This document shows positions 59,672-64,000 of a DNA stretch of 64,000 bases, piece by piece. A model generated the notes under the pieces. It worked only from the letters and a program-made list of their open reading frames with translations. It had not been told where the DNA came from and searched no databases. The translations under genes and the position numbers were made by a program. This DNA is from Variovorax sp. J22P240 (lineage in GTDB: Bacteria; Pseudomonadota; Gammaproteobacteria; Burkholderiales; Burkholderiaceae_C): assembly GCF_030316855.1 (NCBI RefSeq), contig NZ_JASZYR010000008.1, positions 159,647 through 223,646 on the forward strand. The letters are read 5' to 3'. The stretch's first letter is position 1; every line of letters starts with the position of its first letter.

Positions 59672-61201
59672 TCAATCCAGCGGGCGCTCGGCGGCCAGCT
59701 CGTCCACCTTGATCGGCCTGATCAGCCCCCACGCCTTCGAGAGCAGGGGCCAGAACAGCAGCGCCAGTGCGAGGGTGGTGATGCCGCCGACCAGAGGGTT
59801 CGAGAACATGATCATGACGTCACCCTGCGACACCAGCATCGCTTGCCGGAACGAGTCTTCGGCCTTGTCGCCGAGCACCAGTGCGAGCACGAGCGGCGCC
59901 AGCGGGAAGTCGAGTTTCTTGAACAGGTAGCCCACGATGCCGAAGCCCAGCATGAACCAGATGTCGAGCATCGCGTTGTGCACCGTGTAGGCGCCGATGG
60001 CACAGATGACGATGATGACCGGCGCGATGATCGAGAACGGGATGCGCAGGATGGATGCGAACAGAGGCACGGTGCTCAGGACCACGATGAGCCCGACGAT
60101 GTTGCCCAGGTACATGCTGGCGATCAGGCCCCACACGAAGTCCTTCTGCTCGACGAAAAGCAGCGGTCCAGGTTGCAGACCCCAGATCAGCAACCCGCCC
60201 AGCAACACGGCAGCCGTTGGCGAACCGGGAATCCCCAGCGCCAGCATCGGCAGCAGCGCGCTGGTTCCGGCGGCGTGCGCCGCGGTCTCCGGCGCCACGA
60301 CACCTTCCATCTCGCCGGTGCCGAACTTGGACCCTTTGCGCGACATCTTCTTCGCCAATCCGTAGCTCATGAACGAAGCTGGCGTGGCGCCACCCGGCGT
60401 GATGCCCATCCAGATGCCGACCAGGGCGCTGCGAAGGGAGGTGACCCAGTACTTCGGGAGCTGCTTCCAGGTCTCGAGCACGACTTTGGGGTCGATCTTG
60501 GCGGTCTTGCCGGAGAACTTCAGCCCTTCTTCCATCGACAACAGGATCTCGCCGATGCCGAACAGGCCGATCACGGCGATCAGGAAGTCGAAGCCGCGCA
60601 TCAGCTCGGACTGCCCGAATGTGAGCCTCAACTGACCCGTCACGGTATCCATCCCGACACTGGCCAGCGCGAAGCCGAGCGCCATCGACGCCAGGATCTT
60701 GAAGGGCGATCCCTTTCCCATGCCGACGAAGCTGCAGAAGGTCAGGAGGTACACGGCGAAGAACTCGGGCGAGCCGAACTTGAGCGCGAACTTGGCCACC
60801 AGCGGCGCCATGAACGTGATCATCACCACCGCGAGGAAGGCACCCACGAACGACGAGGTGAATGCAGTCGTCAGGGCAGCGCCGGCGCGTCCATCCTGGG
60901 CCATCGGATAGCCGTCGAAGGTGGTCGCCACCGACCACGGCTCACCGGGGATGTTGAACAGGATCGAGGTGATGGCCCCACCGAACAATGCACCCCAGTA
61001 GATGCACGACAGCATGATGATGGCCGAGGTCGGCGACATCGTGAATGTGAGAGGCAGCAGGATCGCCACCCCGTTGGCACCGCCCAGGCCGGGCAGCACG
61101 CCGATGAGTACCCCGAGAATGATCCCGACGAACATCAGGAGGATGTTCATGGGGGTGAGGATCACTGAAAAGCCCTGCATCAGGGCACTGACTTCTTCCA
61201 T
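59672..61201 (-). CDS. tctA: Tripartite tricarboxylate transporter, large permease (TctA)
   Basis: Permease of 509 aa with about 12 helices. The TctA signature is VLIGVLPGLGGANGVAILLPLTF near the N-terminus, with a second GMGKGSPFK-like loop and LGIPGSPTAAVLLGGLLIWGLQPGP later. It moves a carboxylate with cation symport. AGGAGA before the ATG. It lies 21 bp after tctB. The substrate is probably oxalate or a related dicarboxylate, judged from the shared operator. Confidence 0.93.
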   Translation of the reverse strand: MEEVSALMQGFSVILTPMNILLMFVGIILGVLIGVLPGLGGANGVAILLPLTFTMSPTSAIIMLSCIYWGALFGGAITSILFNIPGEPWSVATTFDGYPMAQDGRAGAALTTAFTSSFVGAFLAVVMITFMAPLVAKFALKFGSPEFFAVYLLTFCSFVGMGKGSPFKILASMALGFALASVGMDTVTGQLRLTFGQSELMRGFDFLIAVIGLFGIGEILLSMEEGLKFSGKTAKIDPKVVLETWKQLPKYWVTSLRSALVGIWMGITPGGATPASFMSYGLAKKMSRKGSKFGTGEMEGVVAPETAAHAAGTSALLPMLALGIPGSPTAAVLLGGLLIWGLQPGPLLFVEQKDFVWGLIASMYLGNIVGLIVVLSTVPLFASILRIPFSIIAPVIIVICAIGAYTVHNAMLDIWFMLGFGIVGYLFKKLDFPLAPLVLALVLGDKAEDSFRQAMLVSQGDVMIMFSNPLVGGITTLALALLFWPLLSKAWGLIRPIKVDELAAERPLD

Positions 61202-61222
61202 GGTGTGCGTTCTCCTAGGAAC

Positions 61223-61744
61223 TCAGTAGCCGAGAAATCGAAGGGGGTCGAGCGAGCCTTTGAAGAGTGGCACCTTGAACCAAACCTCGAACATCAAGAA
61301 GAAGACCACGTTGACGGCCACCGCCACCAGCGTGCTCTTCAGGGGCGAGTAGTGGCCCAGGAAGATCATGAACAGCGCGATGTAGATCGCCGATGCAACG
61401 TACAAGCCGAGGAAGGTGACAGCGAGTACATACACCATCGCAGGCACCAGGACCGACATGACGCGCTTCAACTGCACCGGATCCACGAACACCTCGGTGT
61501 TCCTGTTCTTGCCGAGCAAGGCCTGGTAGAGGATGCCCACGGCCGACACCGACACGATCACGCCGATCCAGAAGGGGAAGTAGCCCGAACCCGGACCGTC
61601 GCTGGTCCAGCCGGCGCCGAGCCTGCGACTCTCGACGATCACCACGATGCCGATGACCAGCAGGACCACCGCGACGGCTGCGTCGACCACATAGGTCGCG
61701 ATGCCTGTGCGCGGGGCGGCAACGGACTCTTCGCTCTGCTCCAT
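61223..61744 (-). CDS. tctB: Tripartite tricarboxylate transporter, small permease (TctB)
   Basis: Protein of 173 aa with four membrane helices; GPGSGYFPFWIGVIVSVSAVGILYQALL is the TctB signature. It is the small membrane subunit that works with TctA. GGAGG before the ATG at 61744. It lies between the receptor gene (84 bp upstream) and tctA. Confidence 0.9.
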   Translation of the reverse strand: MEQSEESVAAPRTGIATYVVDAAVAVVLLVIGIVVIVESRRLGAGWTSDGPGSGYFPFWIGVIVSVSAVGILYQALLGKNRNTEVFVDPVQLKRVMSVLVPAMVYVLAVTFLGLYVASAIYIALFMIFLGHYSPLKSTLVAVAVNVVFFLMFEVWFKVPLFKGSLDPLRFLGY

Positions 61745-61828
61745 GGAGCCTCCAATCAATTTGTGGCGGAATGAGGGGCGGGCGGCCTTGACACGCGCCC
61801 CTCTGGACGGTCGATGGAAAGCAGGGGC

Positions 61829-62869
61829 TTACTTGCTCGCGCCCGCCATGAATCCGGCTTCGGTCATGAGCGTGCGGTGGGCGGCCTCGGCCTCGCCAAG
61901 CCACTTGGTGAATGCATCACCGGTCATGAACGTCGGATTGAACGCGCCCTTCTCCATGTACTCCTTCCAGTCCGGCGTCGCGGTGATCTTGGTCAGCAGA
62001 TCGACGTAGAAGGCCTTCTGATCGGCCGTCACGCCGGCAGGCATGAAGATGCCGCGCAGCATCGTGTAGTCGGTCGGAACGCCGGCTTCCTTGCAGGTCG
62101 GGATGTCGTTCCAGGATTGGGTATCGGTGACCTTGCCCTTGTACGGCATGCGCTGGGCGTCGAAGACACACAGCGGACGAAGCTGGCCGGCCCGCCACTG
62201 GGCGACCGCTTCGATCGGATTGTTCACGGTCGAATTCACGTGATTGCCCACCAGTTGCACTGCGACTTCGCCGCCGCCCTTGAAGGGGACGTAAATGAAC
62301 TTGATGCCGGTGGCCTTCTCGAGTGCAACCGTGATGATCTGGTCTTCCTGCTTGGAGCCCGTGCCGCCCATCTTGAACTTGTTCGGCCCCGCGGCCTTGA
62401 CTGCCGCGACGTACTCGCTGGCGTTCTTGTAGGGCTCGCTTGCGTTCGTCCACAGGACGAACTGGTCGAGCGCCATCATCGCAACCGGGCTCATGTCCTT
62501 CCAGTTGAAAGGCACGCCGGTCGCCATGGGCGTCGTGAACAGGTTCGACAGCGAAATGACGATCTTGTGGGGGTCGCCCTTGGCTTCCTTGACCGCCAGG
62601 AAGCCTTCTGCGCCGGCGCCTCCCGACTTGTTGACGACGATGAGCGGTTCCTTCATCAACTTGTGCTTGACGATGATGCCCTGCATCAGGCGCGCCATCT
62701 GATCGGCTCCACCGCCTGTCCCGGCGGGAACGATGAACTCGACGGGTTTGGTGGGCTCCCAGGCCAAGGCAGGCGCTGACACCGCAAGCAGTGCCGCCGC
62801 AACCGAGACGGCGACGGCGGAAGTCCTTGCGGCGCCGGAAAACGAGCGCGAAAAAAGGTTCTTGATCAT
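61829..62869 (-). CDS. tctC: Bug-type receptor of the tripartite transporter (TctC)
   Basis: Periplasmic protein of 346 aa with a signal peptide (SAVAVSVAAALLAVSAPALAW). Receptor motifs: KPVEFIVPAGTGGGADQMARLMQG, IVVNKSGGAGAEGFLAVKEAKG. Unlike the two Bug genes in the gallate cluster it is followed by its own permeases, so the system is complete. AGGAGA precedes the ATG at 62869. The palindrome at 62974-62987 is 105 bp upstream. Confidence 0.92.
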   Translation of the reverse strand: MIKNLFSRSFSGAARTSAVAVSVAAALLAVSAPALAWEPTKPVEFIVPAGTGGGADQMARLMQGIIVKHKLMKEPLIVVNKSGGAGAEGFLAVKEAKGDPHKIVISLSNLFTTPMATGVPFNWKDMSPVAMMALDQFVLWTNASEPYKNASEYVAAVKAAGPNKFKMGGTGSKQEDQIITVALEKATGIKFIYVPFKGGGEVAVQLVGNHVNSTVNNPIEAVAQWRAGQLRPLCVFDAQRMPYKGKVTDTQSWNDIPTCKEAGVPTDYTMLRGIFMPAGVTADQKAFYVDLLTKITATPDWKEYMEKGAFNPTFMTGDAFTKWLGEAEAAHRTLMTEAGFMAGASK

Positions 62870-62973
62870 GTTGTCTCCTGTAGGTCGTGGATTCACACGT
62901 TGTTCTTTTTGGCGGAACCTGATCTCAAGTTCCGGTGGGTAGTGATGCTGCGACGCCAACGTGGAAACGCGGC

Positions 62974-62987
62974 TTGACCGTGGTCAA
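62974..62987. promoter_or_regulatory. Crp/Fnr-type palindrome, copy 2 (before tct operon)
   Basis: TTGACC-GT-GGTCAA, the same inverted repeat as at 58141-58154. Similarity continues to the right (TTTTCCGAAGAA against CTTTCGGGAAAA, then CGGGG at the same spacing). It lies in the 241-bp gap between the tctC gene and the decayed beta-lactamase-family gene. Confidence 0.7.
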
Positions 62988-63110
62988 TTTTCCGAAGAAT
63001 CGGCATCGGGGTTACCCGCAGCAATGTGGCGCCCGAGAGTCGCGCCCTCCCGCCTGTCGGGCGCAGAATGTTCGCGCGCGGATTCCCCGCCCAGGACGTC
63101 GGAGACGACC

Positions 63111-63440
63111 ATGGCATTCAACGGTTCGGCCATCGCGGCACTACTGGACGGCGCCGTATCGAAGGGCGCCTTGCACGGCGTTGCGGCGGTGGTGGTCGAC
63201 CGCAACGGCCAGCTGTTCCAGCACGCTGCCGGCGAAGCGAGCGCGCGCACCTTGTTCCGCAACGCGTCGATGACGAAGGCCGTGGCCACGACGGCAGCAC
63301 TGCAACTCGTGGAGCAGGACGACTGAGCCTCGACGCCACCGTTCAGTCCATCCTCCCGGAGTTCGGCCGTCATCGAGACGCTGATCGGTTTCGAGATGGC
63401 GGTGTACCAGCAGGTGGGTGCCGCGGTGCCCGCGGCCTGA
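63111..63440 (+). pseudogene. Beta-lactamase-family serine hydrolase, decayed remnant
   Basis: An intact start (ATG after GGAGACGACC) reads MAFNGSAIAALLDGAVSKGA and on to FRNASMTKAVATTAALQLVEQDD with the S-x-x-K motif (SMTK), then a TGA at 63324. One frame over, SLDATVQSILPEFG continues the same family. From 63369 a third segment, VIETLIGFEMAVYQQVG, looks like the family's C-terminus, ending at a TGA at 63438-63440. The middle 250 or so residues are missing. This fits a frameshift plus internal deletion. Confidence 0.75.
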
Positions 63441-63460
63441 GTTGAGATCCCCCAAGTCGA

Positions 63461-63739
63461 CTACGCCGCGACGTCGAAGAACGCCAGCTTCCTGGCGCGC
63501 GGCAGTGCCTTGAGCCTGGCTTCCGCTCGCAGTGCATCGCCCTTGGTGGGATATTCGCGGGCCGCAAGCACCCGCACCGGAGGCCGCGCGCGCGTGAACT
63601 TCGCGCCCAGTCCGAACACATGCCGAAAGAAGCGCTGCTCCACGTCGAGCGCGATCCCCGCGTAGTACACGCCGTCCTCGCATTCCAGGAGGTAGAGCCA
63701 GTAGGGCTTGGGTGGCGGATCAGGCAGTGTTCGAGGCAC
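63461..63739 (-). CDS. GIY-YIG domain protein (YhbQ-like)
   Basis: Small nuclease-fold protein of 92 aa. YWLYLLECEDGVYYAGIALDVEQRFFRHV is the GIY-YIG core with the conserved Arg, followed by GAKFTRARPPVRVLAAREYPTKGDALRAEARLK with the catalytic-type Glu. This is the size of single-domain UPF0213/YhbQ proteins. The start is uncertain; a GTG at 63739 is used, and the open frame extends far upstream. Confidence 0.8.
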   Translation of the reverse strand: MPRTLPDPPPKPYWLYLLECEDGVYYAGIALDVEQRFFRHVFGLGAKFTRARPPVRVLAAREYPTKGDALRAEARLKALPRARKLAFFDVAA

Positions 63740-63901
63740 GCTTCGATTGTGCAGGGCGGTTCGCGAAGCCACTGCAACCGGCCTGCTGTATGAGCATGCA
63801 GTACTCCTTCCCGCATATCGCTTCAGGCGCGTTCCCAATTTCCGCTGCAAACCTAAACTGGCCTCGTCGAAATGAGAACCTATTTCGTACAAGGAGATGT
63901 A

Positions 63902-64000
63902 ATGGATGCCTCCCTGCCTACGGGCAAATTCAAGAGCGGCAAGAGCACTGAGATGAACAGCGTGACTGTGAGGAGGGCTGGCTTGCCGGCAGGGCAAGGG
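63902..64000 (+). CDS. Start of an unknown gene, cut by the window end
   Basis: AAGGAGATGTA directly precedes the ATG at 63902, a very strong ribosome-binding site. The 33 visible codons begin MDASLPTGKFKSGKSTEMN and remain open to the end of the window. No family can be named. Confidence 0.45.
   Translation, partial: MDASLPTGKFKSGKSTEMNSVTVRRAGLPAGQG

Noticed and set aside
59315..61168. 617-codon open frame antisense to tctA and the kinase-BON gene
   Set aside because: Composition is mirror-like with no domain, while the minus strand has a full TctA with signatures and ribosome-binding site.
1..64000. Mobile elements, CRISPR arrays, tRNA or rRNA genes
   Set aside because: No transposase, integrase, regular short repeats or tRNA-like cloverleaf sequence was seen on either strand.

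Overview
The window is high-GC, densely packed DNA with short intergenic gaps and many 4-bp ATGA/GTGA gene overlaps. Its gene families point to a betaproteobacterium of the order Burkholderiales, most likely a Comamonadaceae/Variovorax-like organism: several Bug-type solute receptors, LysR regulators, a LigJ-type gallate pathway, and oxalyl-CoA decarboxylase with formyl-CoA transferases. The taxonomic call is an inference from gene content. I see no tRNA, rRNA, CRISPR array, insertion sequence or phage module. No stretch longer than 300 bases lacks a gene.

Region 1 (1-8.2 kb) starts with the end of an NmrA-like gene. A FixJ/NarL-type response regulator and a soluble-type histidine kinase follow. 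Next come a formylglycine-generating-enzyme homologue and a MetA-like outer-membrane protein on the plus strand. These converge on a five-gene minus-strand unit encoding envelope proteins: a barrel protein, a surface antigen, a DUF308/HdeD-like protein, a SlyB-like lipoprotein and a patatin lipoprotein. The two facing transcription units carry the same 28-bp sequence element upstream (2414-2441 and 8189-8216), so they probably form one regulon. Region 2 (8.3-14.3 kb) holds a secreted protein, a tannase-family lipoprotein, an aldehyde dehydrogenase and hypotheticals.

Region 3 (14.4-26.2 kb) is a tight minus-strand operon in which a complete Mrp-type cation/proton antiporter set (E-F-G-AB fusion-C-D-D) lies between the adaptor and pump genes of an RND efflux system and its outer-membrane channel. 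Region 4 (26.3-37.6 kb) holds arcD-arcA without arcB/arcC, a TPR/beta-barrel protein, an AI-2E family permease, a TonB-domain lipoprotein, serC-serA, a class I aldolase, a deaminase and a divergent arsH.

Region 5 (37.7-45.2 kb) is a gallate catabolic cluster: gallate dioxygenase, oxalomesaconate tautomerase, a LigJ-type hydratase, the CHA aldolase and two Bug receptors. It diverges from a LysR-type regulator with two winged-helix domains. Region 6 (45.4-53 kb) holds small hypotheticals, a cysteine-less ArsC-like protein, two LysR regulators and an operon with a SucCD-like pair whose alpha subunit lacks the phospho-histidine.

Region 7 (53-63 kb) looks like an oxalate regulon. It has two formyl-CoA:oxalate CoA-transferases, oxalyl-CoA decarboxylase, a divergent Crp/Fnr-type regulator, a three-gene tripartite tricarboxylate (Bug-TctB-TctA) transporter and a kinase-like/BON fusion. 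The same TTGACC-N2-GGTCAA palindrome lies upstream of oxc/crp and upstream of the transporter operon. The window ends with a decayed beta-lactamase-family gene, a GIY-YIG protein and the start of an unknown gene.
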